From assembly GCF_963678635.1 (NCBI RefSeq), contig NC_087069.1:8382633-8446632 (forward strand): a stretch of DNA of 64,000 bases. The letters run 5' to 3'. Under the pieces are notes generated by a model. It saw only the letters and a list, made by a program, of their open reading frames with translations. It was not told where the DNA came from and ran no database searches. Positions within the stretch are counted from its first letter, which is position 1; each line of letters opens with the position of its first letter. Source of the DNA: Symsagittifera roscoffensis (lineage: Eukaryota > Xenacoelomorpha > Acoela > Convolutidae). Of this stretch, positions 20,876-31,308 are shown piece by piece. A program made the position numbers and the translations under genes.

Positions 20876-23085
20876 TTAAAGCTGTTTTTGAAATTCAACT
20901 TTCTTTAATATTTTAGATTGTGGAATGAATGTTTTGTAGTTTTTGCGTGGTTGATTTCTAAGTCGTGATGTTTCTCTATGTTCTGATTTGTCGACTTGTT
21001 CTTGGGGTATAATTTTTTCTGTCATTTTTCTATTTTTTCTTTCTTTTTGAGTATATTCTGGTCTTGCTTTTTTGTATTGTTTTTCGTTGTAGTTGATTTT
21101 TTATTTTGGTTTTCGAGGTGAATGTCATGATGTTTTTTTGTTTCATTTTCCGTATGTGGGTTATTTTGAATAACTTTTAAACCTGTGAAAGAATATAATT
21201 GAGTTAGTTCGCGTAGTGCGTGTTCTTTTGGGTAATAAGGTATTAGATTGTTTTGATGTTGAACAATTTCTTTTTGTTCTGAGTCAGTGATTTTATATGT
21301 TACGTCAGTGGGTTTGGCAATTATTTGGTATGGTCCTTTACGAAGGGGTTGTAATTTTTTAGAAATTCCTTTTTGAGTGTTAAAATTAGGTATTAAAACA
21401 AATGTTCCAATTTTTAAATCGGAGGCTGGTGTAAGGCGTGAATTTAATTGTTCGTTAATGTTTTTTCTTTGTAACAACTTTTTTGTTACTTTTTGGTAAA
21501 TTTCATTGTGTTTTTTATCTCTATTTAAAATCCATTCGGTGTGAGTACCGGAGGCTAATTTAAGAATTTGTGGGTGATGAAAATGATCTTCATCATGTGT
21601 GTGTAAAGGTAGGTTATAACAAATTGAGTCTTTATTCGGATGACAATGACTTTGTGCATTTTTATGAGAGTTTGCTGTAAACATAATTGGTTTGCGTGGC
21701 TTTTGATTAAAAACCATTTCATATGGTGACATTCCTAGAGTTGTCGTGATTTGTGAATTATATGCTAAGGGAAATAATTTTACATCTGCTGACCATTCGG
21801 TGTATCTTGTATCATTTCCATTGATGATACATCTAAGATATTCTTTTAGTGAACGGTTCATACCTTCGACTAAGCCGTTTGTCCAAGGTGCATGAGATGT
21901 ACGTGGTTTGTGTTTGATGTTATATAAATGACATAGTGTGATGATTTCATTATTTATGAATTCTGTACCGTTGTCTGTAACTAAAATTTCGGGTAGTCCG
22001 AACTTGGCTATCCAGTGTTCATAAAGTGTTGTGTAAGCGTAATAAGCGTTACAATGTGGTACTGGGTTAAGTGCTACATAATGTGTAAATGCATCAACAA
22101 TTACCATAATGTAGGAGTTTCCTTCAGATGATGGTGAAACTGGTCCTTTTGTATCAAATGAAATACGATGGTTAAAGTATAAACTTTGTCCTTAAAAATC
22201 TTGTTTTTGTGCTATTTGTTTTTGATTTGGGTAAGGTTTATTTAGCTGACATACTATACGATCATTGCATAGTACTTTTATCCAAATTGGTGCATTTGGG
22301 AAATAGAAATTTTGTGTAAAATTTGAATATGTTTTCTCTGATCCAGAGTGTCCTTTAATGTTTTGTGTATGTGAAATGTTAAAAGCTATGAGAATCATAC
22401 TTAAAGGAAGACAGGGAACTGTAGATTCATTTAATTGATATTCTAGAAGGTCTGTGTTTTCATTAATTGTTGTATTATTAAATTTTCGAAAATATCGGAG
22501 GAGTGTTTTATTTCCTAAAATTGTGGTATCTGCCTTTACGGGTTTAGTTTTATATTTGTGCCATGATTTTAGTTGTCTAATTACTGGGTCAAGATTTTGA
22601 TATTGTTTCAAGGTATTAATTGTAATCTTATCTGTTGGGGGGAGAAAAATGTTTTCAATTTCTAATTTAGATAAAGGAATTGTGTCAAGTGGGTCATGGA
22701 GGTCAAAAACTTGATTTATTGTGTATTTTGAATCATTTGTTTGTGGTCCTGATAAATTTATTTTATCAGTTAGATTTTCTTTTTCAATTAACGGAAAAAG
22801 GTCTTTTTTATTCGAGTGTTGCTTTACTCTTTTTTGTTGGGTGTTATTTTTTATCCATTGTGAGTACGGAATTGGTTTGAAAGTTGATGTTCCAAGTAGA
22901 TCAACTTCGTAGTGGTTTTTTTGGCAATCTAAGTAAAGTGGGAAGTGTTGTAGGTTATTTATCTGTGATTGTTCAATGTCAGTTTTTACTGCACATTTGC
23001 ATTCTAGTCGGGGTGATGTTTCGTTTTCTGCAAGGTAAAATTTTATATTTTTGGGTATTTCAACTGTAGTTTTTCGACTTAACAA
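20876..23085 (-). pseudogene. pol: Integrase (pol C-terminal part)
   Basis: Inserts the DNA copy of the element into host chromosomes. An N-terminal zinc-binding-like region (H-x5-H, then C-x5-C rather than the usual C-x2-C) lies near 22380-22240. The catalytic core has D in IVDAFTHY, D in VTDNGTEF and E in NGLVEGMNRS (about 22100-21860), all three present. A C-terminal region with a PFRKG-like chromatin-binding fold follows. A TAA at 22194-22192 interrupts the frame between the two domains; the sequence continues in the same frame with HRISFDTKGPVSP. A one-base shift in an A-rich run near 21030 separates a further basic tail that ends at 20876. Confidence 0.9.
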
Positions 23086-23487
23086 CTGTAAGTAATTCAG
23101 GTGGTGTATTTCGACTTAATATATCTGGTAATGCAGGATTTTTTCCTGCGGTCCAAACTATATGTAAGTTTGGAAATTTCATTAGAATTAAATGAAATCT
23201 ATAAACTCGGTGATTTGGGTTTAATTTTTGTGTAAAGAGAAAAATGATTGGTTTGTGATCTGTGAATAGAACTGTTGGATGTTTTGATCCAAGTATCAGA
23301 AATTCATATTCTGTAAGTGTATAAATTATAGCTGTACATTCTCTCATTAAAGTTGAGAGTCGTAGCTCTACTTGAGTGAATAATCGAGAATTTGCTGAAA
23401 TAAGGTTCATTTTATTCGTACCATTGTGTGATTGTAATAATGCTGCGCCGATGGCAAAATTTGAAGGATCGCACATTGCATTGAATG
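23060..23487 (-). pseudogene. pol: RNase H domain (pol)
   Basis: Degrades the RNA strand during reverse transcription. The segment follows RT in the same frame after a TAA at 23491-23489. It starts with CDPSNFAIGAALLQ, where retroelements usually have T/S-D-A-S, and has the conserved ECTAI region and TDHKP near the middle. It shifts frame into the integrase segment near 23085. Length (about 140 residues) is normal for Ty3/gypsy RNase H. Confidence 0.85.
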
Positions 23488-23488
23488 G

Positions 23489-24967
23489 TTAATTTGGATC
23501 TGGAATTGTATTTGAAATTTGTTCAGTTAGGAGTTTTTTAATTTCTTCAAATTGTGTTTGATGTTCTGTATTCCATTCAAAATTATTTTGTTGTCTGAGT
23601 ATATTATAGAATGGTCTTAAATATAATTGCATTTTATAAACGTATTTGCTTAAAAAAATCAACATACCAAGGAATTCTTGGATTTTCTTTTTGTTTGTTG
23701 GTGGTTGAAGATTTTGAATAGCATCAATGCGTGATTTTAATGAAGTGATTGTCTTTCTTTCTATATTATGTCCTAAAAATTTAACTCGTGTTAAAAAGAA
23801 GTGTGACTTATCGGGGGCGGCCTTCAGATTTTCGTTCTGAAGTATTTTGTGATAGTGTTCTAAAACTTTAAACATTTCTTCTTTTGTCTGTGATTGCATA
23901 AAAACATCGTCTAAATAGGTGATTGCGTTTTTCTTGAGTATTAGTGGTCTAAAAATTTTGCTCATAAAAGCTGAAAAGGCTGCTGGTCCTATGGATATTC
24001 CATAGAATAGGCGGTTGAATTCATATTGATGATTTCCAATAACAAATTGTGTTAAACGTCGTGATTGTTCATCTAGTGGCTTTTGATTGTATGCACTATT
24101 CATATCTGCGGTTGTAAAGTATTTTCCGTTTATTCTTGTTAAAATAACTTGTATTGGTTCAATAGGCCAATTGCATTTTGATTCGTCTATTAGTGAATTA
24201 AGATATCTAGCGTCTAAAACTATTTTTAATGATTCTCCTTTTGCTAAGATGATAACAGGGTTAATAAATGTGTTACCTTTTGGTTGTTCTTCTTTGTTTA
24301 CCGGTGAGATAATTTTGTATTGCTCTAAAATATCGAGTAATCTGTTTACTTTGTCGTGTAAGTGAATTGGTACTTTACTTGCTCTTTGTTTTTTGAAAAC
24401 TGCGTCAGCTTTTAACGGGAGATGTAGTGATGAACTGATTTTGCCAACATCAAATTTGGATGTTGCATAGACTGATGAATATTTTATTAGCTGTTTGGCT
24501 AACTTATCAAATTCGTCTTGTGTTATTTGTGAATGTTGGAAGTTAAACATTGTTAAAAATTTCTGTTGATCCTCTGTATAGGTATTTATGTTGAATGTAG
24601 GTTTGAAATATGGGGTTTTTGTGAAATAATCTGTATTTCTTTTTTCATTACTTATTATATGATTTATGGATAGTTTTTCGTTAAGAATTGTGGATTGACA
24701 AATATCTAATAATTGGAGTATATTATTTACGCGGTATGCTTTTTCATGCATTGGTGATATTGTAGCGTTGGTTTCGCAATATCCTAAAAGTCCTAAGGAA
24801 AATGTTACTTGATATGGTGTATTGTTGTATACATGTAAGGAAATGATGTCTGAATTCGTATTTTTCAAATGTTTTATGGATGAAATTGTGATTTTGAAAA
24901 AACTTATGGATAGGTTTGATTTCAAAGTCTGACATAAAGAGTTGTTGTTTATTTTGATTTTTATCAT
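23489..24967 (-). pseudogene. pol: Reverse transcriptase domain (pol)
   Basis: Copies the element's RNA into DNA. The 492-codon frame has the fingers and palm motifs in order: LDARYLN, the first catalytic Asp in TADMNSAYNQ (about 24100), FYGISIGPAAFS, the YLDD box (about 23915), LGHNIE and the thumb region. YLDD is a normal variant of YxDD. The ORF ends at a TAA just before RNase H, which is read on in the same frame beyond it, so the stop is a point mutation rather than a natural end. N-terminal residues 1-150 are a protease-RT linker. Confidence 0.92.
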
Positions 24968-25600
24968 ATTGGTGAACTTGTTTTATTAAAAAGTTATATA
25001 AGTTTCCTGATAGTGGTTTCAGGTGTTTCCGTTGTTGGTTATAAATTGGATAAAATTTTGAAAAAAATGGTGGTTGTTTATTTAATCTTTGAAAAAATGT
25101 TAGGGCTGTATTTTTTGTTTTTGTGTACTTATCTTTGATTAGTATTTTACTGTTCAAGATGTTGATTGTTGGTATATATTTCGAGATAAATGGTATTCCA
25201 ATGATATTGTGTTTAATATCAGTGATATGAAATATTTGTTTAAATGGCTTGTTTAAAATTTTATTTTGCTCCATTGTTCTTGTGGGAAGGAAGAATAATT
25301 GAACTTTTCCATAATTTACTATTTACTATTTTACTATTTTACATAATTTACTATTTACCATATGTTGATACTTGTGCTGTTGCTAGTTTACTGGAGGTTG
25401 CAAGAAGCGTTAATTTTGGGTGTAATGTTTCGATTTCATTCCATGTGGGAATGTTTATTATGTTTGATTCTGCTCCTGAATCAATTAAAAAATCAATTTC
25501 AAGATCTGGTGGTTGAAATTCTTTGTTTCTTGGACTTTCTAAAAGAAATGGTATTGTCCAAATTTTTTCTTTGGGTTGTTCTTTTTGGTACATTTTGGTA
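24744..25600 (-). pseudogene. pro: Retroviral-type aspartic protease
   Basis: Cleaves the Gag-Pol precursor. The active-site motif is DFLIDSGAESNII at about 25460-25500, and the downstream HNIIGIPFI flap/core segment lies near 25200. The frame is disrupted near 25550, where two overlapping frames meet, and at 25310-25360 by an inserted TTTACTA-like short repeat bringing several stops. The remaining frame runs into the RT linker. Catalytic residues are present but this copy cannot encode a continuous enzyme. Confidence 0.8.
25312..25361. repeat. TTTACTA-type short repeat inside the protease
   Basis: About six irregular copies of TTTACTAT/TTTACTATT interrupt the protease frame. The flanking sequence (CCATAATTTAC and TTTACCATAT) suggests a local expansion of a few coding bases, about 45 nt long. 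Confidence 0.7.
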
Positions 25601-25807
25601 GATGTGATTTGTATTCAAGCATTTTGTTTTGTCATTTTCATTGGGTTTATTTACAGTGTTAATTTCGTTAGTTTCTTGTGCCATTTGTGTAGTATGGATG
25701 GGTTCAATAGAATAATTGTGAAGGAGTTCCAATTGATTTTCATATATATGTGATGAAAAAGGTTGTTCATATATAATAGGTTCGTAGTCGTTTTCGACTG
25801 ATATCAT

Positions 25808-26430
25808 ATTTATGGAGATAGTGTTTTCTGTATCACTTTCTGTGTCTGATGATCCACAGTTTATTTGATTTAGTTGTAGTTCGTTTTTTCCTATGTCGTC
25901 AATACCTGGGGGGTCTGATGTTGTTTCTTTATTTGATTGTACTTGATTAATATGTCTTTGATGTTTGGGTGTACTACTTCTGTAGCGATGTTTAGAATTA
26001 TTATAATGGTTATTATTTCTATTTGGTGATTGAGAATAATTTCTATATCGATTATTATAACTTGAATGTCGATTTTGTGAATTGTTTCGTGATCTGTTTT
26101 GATAATTATCGTTTGATCTGTGATAATTTGATCTGTTATATGAGTTATTTCTTGATCGATTGTTCGGGAAATTCTGATTTCGGTTGTTCGAATAACTTCT
26201 ATTTCGATTGTTTGAATAGTTTCTATTTCTATTATATGATGAGTTTCTTGATTGATTGTTTGAATAGTATTTATTTCTTATGTTTGATTGGGAACTGGAT
26301 CTAGAAACAAATTGTGTTGTATTTGAATTTGATCTGGAGTGGTTATTTCGACTATTTGGTCGATTATAATGGTTTTGTGAAGAATTCCGTGTATTTCTTT
26401 GTTCTGGTGATTTTCCTTTATAACTTGAGT
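25808..26430 (-). pseudogene. gag: Asn/Arg/Ser/Tyr-rich Gag C-terminal tract
   Basis: In the frame that leads into protease, the minus strand encodes a low-complexity stretch of more than 120 residues made mainly of N, R, S, Y and Q, with repeats such as NYSNNRNR and SYNRSNYHRS. An acidic Ser/Asp/Glu segment before the protease follows. It comes after the zinc knuckle, where retroelement nucleocapsids often have basic RNA-binding tails. A frameshift near 26430 separates it from the upstream Gag frame. Composition suggests a disordered RNA-binding or condensate-forming domain. Confidence 0.6.
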
Positions 26431-27480
26431 TATATATGATTGATTTCTCGTGTAACTGGTGTTGTTCGGAAGTGGTTTTCCTGATCTGTTGTTACTGTAT
26501 ACATTTTTGTTTGGTAGATTTTGATCTTTCTTCATTTTTTGATAGAATGATTTATTTGGTTCTTTATATTTTTGAGGTTTGTTTATGTTATCCTGTTGTT
26601 TTTGTCTACATTCAGAAATACTATGTCCGTATCGTCGGCAATAATTACACCATTTTTTGAAAGATGGTTTGCCTTTAAAGTATGGGTGTTTTTCATAAAT
26701 ATTTAGTATTTCAGTGATTTTTTCAACGAGGTCTGTATCTGATTCCTGTAGGTTGTTGATATTTGTGGTGTTTGTTTCGATTCGATTATTATATTGTAAT
26801 TTCAGATTTTCTGTTTCTTCAAGTTTCATTGTAATTTCCGCTTGCTCTAGTTTGTCTACTAGTTTTCGAAAATCTAGATCGGGCTCTCGAATTGAGGAAG
26901 GATGGGATGCTCTCTTTTTTATTGCTATTTTTCTTAATTGAGGTGTTAAGGTCATCATTAAAATTTCTGTCATTTTTGTGTTTTTGTAGTCATGTGTATT
27001 TAATGAATATGCTTTTCGAACTAGTGTTTCGATACGTACTGCTAATTGTTTAATAGTTTCATTTGGTAATCTGTGAATTTCATTACAGAAAACTCTTTGG
27101 TGTTGTTTATTTCTTTCGGAGTCAAACATTTTTGAAAATTCTTGTGTAAATCTTTACCAATTTGATTTTATTTCTATAGGTAATACTGAAAACCATTTTT
27201 GGGCTGCGCCATCTAAGGTTGTTTGTATCAACGCTGTGCGTCGATGTATCCAAATTTGATGTAGTGGCGTATTAATTGGTTCAGGTCCTATATTTAAAAT
27301 TAAATTTGCTGTTACTGCATTTAAATAATCTTCTACAGAATATTCAGGGCCTGTTCCTGTGAATACAATTAGTGGTTTATTTGATGTTATTGATGATCCA
27401 CCCATAAGGTATGGATTCATTGTCATTTGTAGTGATTCGGCGGCATTTGGCATTTGTGAAAAATTTGAAAGTTGATTTTT
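26278..27480 (-). pseudogene. gag: Gag capsid and nucleocapsid zinc-knuckle region
   Basis: Forms the virus-like particle core and binds RNA. Residues from about 27450 down to 26900 match the Ty3/gypsy Gag capsid layout: PLIVFTGTGPEYSVEDYLN, then helices ending in TLDGAAQKWFSVLP, then an Arg/Glu-rich capsid C-terminal part. A single CCHC knuckle, CNYCRRYGHSISEC (C-x2-C-x4-H-x4-C), lies at about 26608-26650. An in-frame TAA at 27156-27154 interrupts the capsid; the frame continues unchanged on both sides. Confidence 0.85.
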
Positions 27481-28211
27481 GTTATTTCGTGTTGTTGAAG
27501 ATAATATGGGAGTGGTATTTCATTTTGCATTTGAGTTGGTTGATACGAGTGTGTGATCATTGGGTTTTGTGGCTGAATTGGTTGAAAAGATTGTGTATTA
27601 GTTGGGTTTTGCATTTGTATTGGTTGTTGATTTTGTGTATCTGTTGGATTTGGAGAAAAAATTCTATGGTATGTATAAGGTCTTTGCACTCCTTGTCCAC
27701 GATATTCTTGGGTATACGGTGCAAAAATATCTGGTTGTAAATAATCGTCATCAGATGATAAGTAATCTGTATGATGAGGTGCTTGTTTTTTTATTTTTAT
27801 TTTGTTGAAAAAATGGGTAATTTTCACTACGATCCTGTGGAGGATGTGAATTAGTTTGAAAATTTACTGAGTTGGTTGTTATCATTGGATCATTCCAATG
27901 GTGAGAACCTTATATGATTATTATTAGTTTTTCGTGGGGGATAGTTTGTTTTTGATGAATTTGCCATAATTATAATTGTGTTCTGCAAAAGTGTTTCTTT
28001 TGAACGTTCTTCGTGTTTTTGACGGTACTGTCATAGGTCTATTTGTTTGATAATCCATATGTGAATATCTTGGAGCAACCGAAGGTTTAACGATTGGTTG
28101 TAAGGTTAGTTGTGCCAGTGAAGTATTTGTATTTCTTGGTGTTGTTAAATTTGGACGTATTGGTGAAATACTTTGTGTGTGTAGTTGTTGTTGCTTGGAC
28201 GATTTCTTCAT
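27424..28211 (-). pseudogene. gag: Gag linker: basic and Pro/Gln-rich segments
   Basis: Two open stretches (27924-28211 and 27424-27827) precede the capsid. The first is basic with R/K/T/N repeats. The second is Gln/Pro/Asn/Thr-rich with a repeated PIQMQNPTNTQS-like unit of about 17 residues. Frames shift between them and again near 27480. They fit a disordered Gag matrix-capsid linker. No domain is recognised. Confidence 0.5.
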
Positions 28212-28338
28212 TTATGAAGTGTGATGGTGTTTGGATATCTTGTTGTGTAAGATTCCTGGTTCCATTAAGGTTTTCATTGTGTATGACGGTTGAATTTTAA
28301 ACGGTTATTTCGCGTATCAGGTAAAAATGTATTGTAGT

Positions 28339-29184
28339 TTAATGGTGTGTTGCATCAATGGTCAATGGTACTACTCTCATATAATCTCTTTGATAAGATA
28401 TTGTACTTATTGCTTGACTTGAGATTGATTGTGGGATATTTATAAATGCATGATGAGACCATTCAGGGTCCCATACGTAGTCTGACTGTTCTGTGATGGC
28501 TGTATCATCATTTGAATTTTGAGGTCTGAAATTTTTTTCTTGCATGTGAAATTAAGTCTATTTTATGTGTAAAATAATCTATTATAAACCATGCCAAAAT
28601 TTTTTGTAAGTCATGTTTTGTGTGTTGTGAAACTTCGTCTTTAGTGAAGTTTTCTTTAATTATATGTAGGAAAGTTGAAAATAGTGTGATTTCATGTCGT
28701 ACCCTTGTATGTTTGGATGTTTCTGTCGGTGAGACATTTGGGATTTCATTTTCTAATATTGAAATATAACTATATATTATTGCAAAAAACTTCGTTAGTA
28801 AATATGGAGTTTGCTCTTTGTGAGTTATGATATTGTATGCTTTTAATATATTCTGAGAATACTTTTGAAAATTCTAAGTCAAGATCGTCTGTTTGAATTA
28901 CATATTTGCGGTGATTCGGATTTGGTGTGCTGAATTCTATGGTGTAGATTCCATAATGTTGTGTTATATTACATATATCTTTCAGATAATGATCAATAAT
29001 TTGTCCTTTGATTTTTACATCTGGGAATTCTGCTTTGCATGGGCTGATTCCGGGTTCAAACAAATTTAGGAGTAAATTCTTGCAAAGATGGTGTTACCCT
29101 CTATTATCGGGTGCATCTACGAGGAAGGGGGTAAATATCGTCGTCATCTGGACTATCGTCACTTTGAGTGTGGCTGTGGCTCAT
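28339..29184 (-). pseudogene. Gag N-terminal or separate leader protein
   Basis: From ATG 29184-29182 (MSHSHTQSDDSPDDDD) a coding tract of about 280 codons runs to a TAA at 28341-28339. It is broken by a frameshift and a TAA near 29095-29120, a T6-run shift at about 28782 and an A7-run shift at about 28553. The three pieces follow one another without gap, which supports one original gene. The middle has a compact, mostly helical look (LQKILAWFIIDYF). It may be a matrix-like Gag domain or an independent protein; no family is recognised. Confidence 0.5.
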
Positions 29185-29267
29185 TTTTTCGTTTAATGAC
29201 TGTTAATATGTAACTATCGATGTGTCTAATTGGTTGATTCCAATTATACAAGTGTACTGGTTTGTGT

Positions 29268-29628
29268 TTATATTGCTTTTTTTATTCTTCTTTTTCCTCT
29301 TTTTGATGAATTTGAAGTTGTTTCTGAGTCGGAAAAATATAATTGATCGTGAATGGGACAATTTTTATCAATTGATTCTTTCAATTTATAAAGTTCATCT
29401 AAATTTCTGGCTTCTGATTCTGAAAATGCGTTTCTATTTTTTGAAAATCTTTTTCGTGTGATTTGTCCTTTGTTTCTTTATTATTTTTCGTTTTATTGTT
29501 AGTCGTTTTGTTCTAATATATCCAACTGTTTGTGTATGAGGTGTGATTACAAGACCGTATTTGTTGTTATCTATTTCACAATTGTGTAAAACAATTGTTT
29601 GTTTATTTCCTAGATTTTTGAATGACAT
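29268..29628 (-). pseudogene. ORF0, ~120-codon leader protein
   Basis: ATG at 29628-29626 opens 64 codons ending in a strongly Lys/Arg-rich segment. A one-base shift in a T6/A6 run at 29437-29442 then joins a second open stretch with an acidic SESEARNLDELYKLKESID helix, a CPIHDQLYFSDSE segment and a basic RGKRRIKK tail, ending at TAA 29270-29268. It is the first gene of the element, 80 nt upstream of the next ATG. Basic clusters suggest nuclear targeting or nucleic-acid binding. No family recognised. Confidence 0.5.
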
Positions 29629-30649
29629 AAGGTTTAGGATGAGGGATGCAAAAAGTTGTTAGATGATTTCTACTTTCTTAAACTGTTAGTCCTTACGATT
29701 TTTTGGTTAGCTTAACCTGGGTCTATTTGTTCAGGGTTGGAGAGAAAAGTATATCAATTCCGAAGAATGATTTTTTGATTTCTCGTGGCTAGTATAAGCT
29801 AAGGTGTTAACTTACTTAATCTTACTTAGGGGTAGTGATTGTGTTCAAGGGTTGGAGAATAGTAAATCGATCCACAAGGTTCAGGTATAATTAGAACGCG
29901 AGTAGTTCGTTAGATACTATTTTAAACTTAGTAAGTCTAAGATTTATCCTGGGTCTGGCAAGAGGAGGGTTCGAGTGAAGGAAGAATAACCGAAGTTCTT
30001 CACTGTTTATCCTAACTTGAATGGTTAGTTTTGTTCAAAAATTTCTATTAGTCTTGGGTTTTTTGGAAGGGTTGGATAGTGAATCGACGTTTGAGGTCGT
30101 TAGACACTTGCTAAGTGGATGGGGGAGAACAAAACTGTTCTTTTTGATCCAAGGATAGGCCTTGATGATCAAGTTTTAAATTTCAGTGAAATAGAAAATT
30201 AATTAAGATCCAAGGATAAGCCTTGATGATCTGATTTTAAAATTAAGTGAATCTTAAGTTTAAAGTGGTTTAAATTTGTTTAAGAAAAAGATTTAGTTTT
30301 TTAATGATGTTAGTGAGCTTATGATTGCTGTTATGTTTAGGTGATGAAGCTGGGACTACAGATGATTTAATGATTACTAACAATTTATTGTCAGGCTACT
30401 AATTTTTATTTTGATTTTTTAATAAATGATTTTTCAAACATGTTTTATTTAATACTGCAGAATTTAGGAAAACGATCTGAGATCTTTTTATCAATCGTTA
30501 TTGTATATTAATAATTTTGTTTAGCGCCTGAAATGATCATGAAGATTGACTTCAAGATTTTATGTTTGCAAATAAAAATCTAAATTCATTGCTAATAAAA
30601 TTCTAAATATAAAGTTCGTGTTGGCTTTTGCCGTACTATCATATAACTA
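29629..30649. other. Untranslated leader or flank of the retroelement
   Basis: No coding frame. A GATCCAAGGATARGCCTTGATGATC block occurs twice (about 30147-30170 and 30210-30232). TTAGGGGTAG and GGTTGGA motifs recur. This is where a 5' LTR and primer-binding site should lie, but I found no match to the 3' side. The sequence stops at the N gap. Confidence 0.45.
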
Positions 30650-30849
30650 NNNNNNNNNNNNNNNNNNNNNNNNNNNNNNNNNNNNNNNNNNNNNNNNNNN
30701 NNNNNNNNNNNNNNNNNNNNNNNNNNNNNNNNNNNNNNNNNNNNNNNNNNNNNNNNNNNNNNNNNNNNNNNNNNNNNNNNNNNNNNNNNNNNNNNNNNNN
30801 NNNNNNNNNNNNNNNNNNNNNNNNNNNNNNNNNNNNNNNNNNNNNNNNN
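30650..30849. other. Assembly gap of 200 N
   Basis: Exactly 200 N, the usual placeholder for a gap of unknown size. It may hide the outer end of the retroelement. Confidence 1.
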
Positions 30850-31122
30850 AAATTTTATTTTAATTTTTCTCATACCTGTTATTATGGCTAAACGCGTCAT
30901 ATGTTTACGACGAAAGATATGAAGAACAAATCTGCTTACTATTAATAGGTTGCTCAACATGCCAAGTTCATTGAATTTTGAGAACGCTCAAGAAATTTTA
31001 ATAGTATAATTGAAAGGCAAGGAAAAATTGAAAAGAGCCCAAAAACCAATGACAAGACTGAAAAAGACAGGACACAAGTTTCTGAATTTAGGTTCAAGTT
31101 CATCACATTTTCACAGCCCAGA

Positions 31123-31308
31123 ATGAACAAAATGCTACTGCTGTCAATCCTTCTCTGTGTGGTTGGCGTCTTCCTAGAAATAAGCGCAGATGCAAAAGCG
31201 TTCCTACTAAAGAACCCAATAAATGATCGACCCGAATGTCACACGCACAAAGACTGTATTAGCGGCCTCTTAAAAACGCCTATTTGTTGGAACGGGGATT
31301 GCGTTTAA
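31123..31308 (+). CDS. Small secreted four-cysteine peptide
   Basis: A complete 61-codon ORF: ATG at 31123, TAA ending at 31308. Residues 1 to about 22 are a strong signal peptide (MNKMLLLSILLCVVGVFLE). The mature part ends in PECHTHKDCISGLLKTPIC followed by WNGDC, giving a C-x5-C-x9-C-x4-C pattern. That spacing resembles short disulphide-bonded effector or antimicrobial peptides, including plant nodule cysteine-rich peptides, but similarity at this length can be convergent. The signal peptide resembles those at 52323 and 1805. A single-exon gene is assumed; no polyadenylation signal is obvious nearby. Confidence 0.5.
   Translation: MNKMLLLSILLCVVGVFLEISADAKAFLLKNPINDRPECHTHKDCISGLLKTPICWNGDCV

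Larger units (their letters stand above)
12676..29628 (-). mobile_element. Large retrovirus-like Ty3/gypsy-class element with env and extra genes
   Basis: Order in the element's own direction, right to left: ORF0, gag, protease, RT, RNase H, integrase, ORF-V, ORF-W, ORF-X, env, ORF-Y, ORF-Z. The gag-pro-RT-RH-IN order is that of Ty3/gypsy and retroviruses, and the integrase core motifs are of that class. The unit is at least 17 kb, far longer than usual for such elements. LTRs, primer-binding site and polypurine tract were not identified. The 3' LTR may lie within 8110-9400 and 12290-13580. The 5' LTR may be lost or hidden by the N gap at 30650. Damage is light: isolated stops and one-base shifts, many in A or T runs. 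Confidence 0.85.

Noticed and set aside
30592-30960. Open frames spanning the N gap
   Set aside because: They are created by reading through N and have no sequence support.
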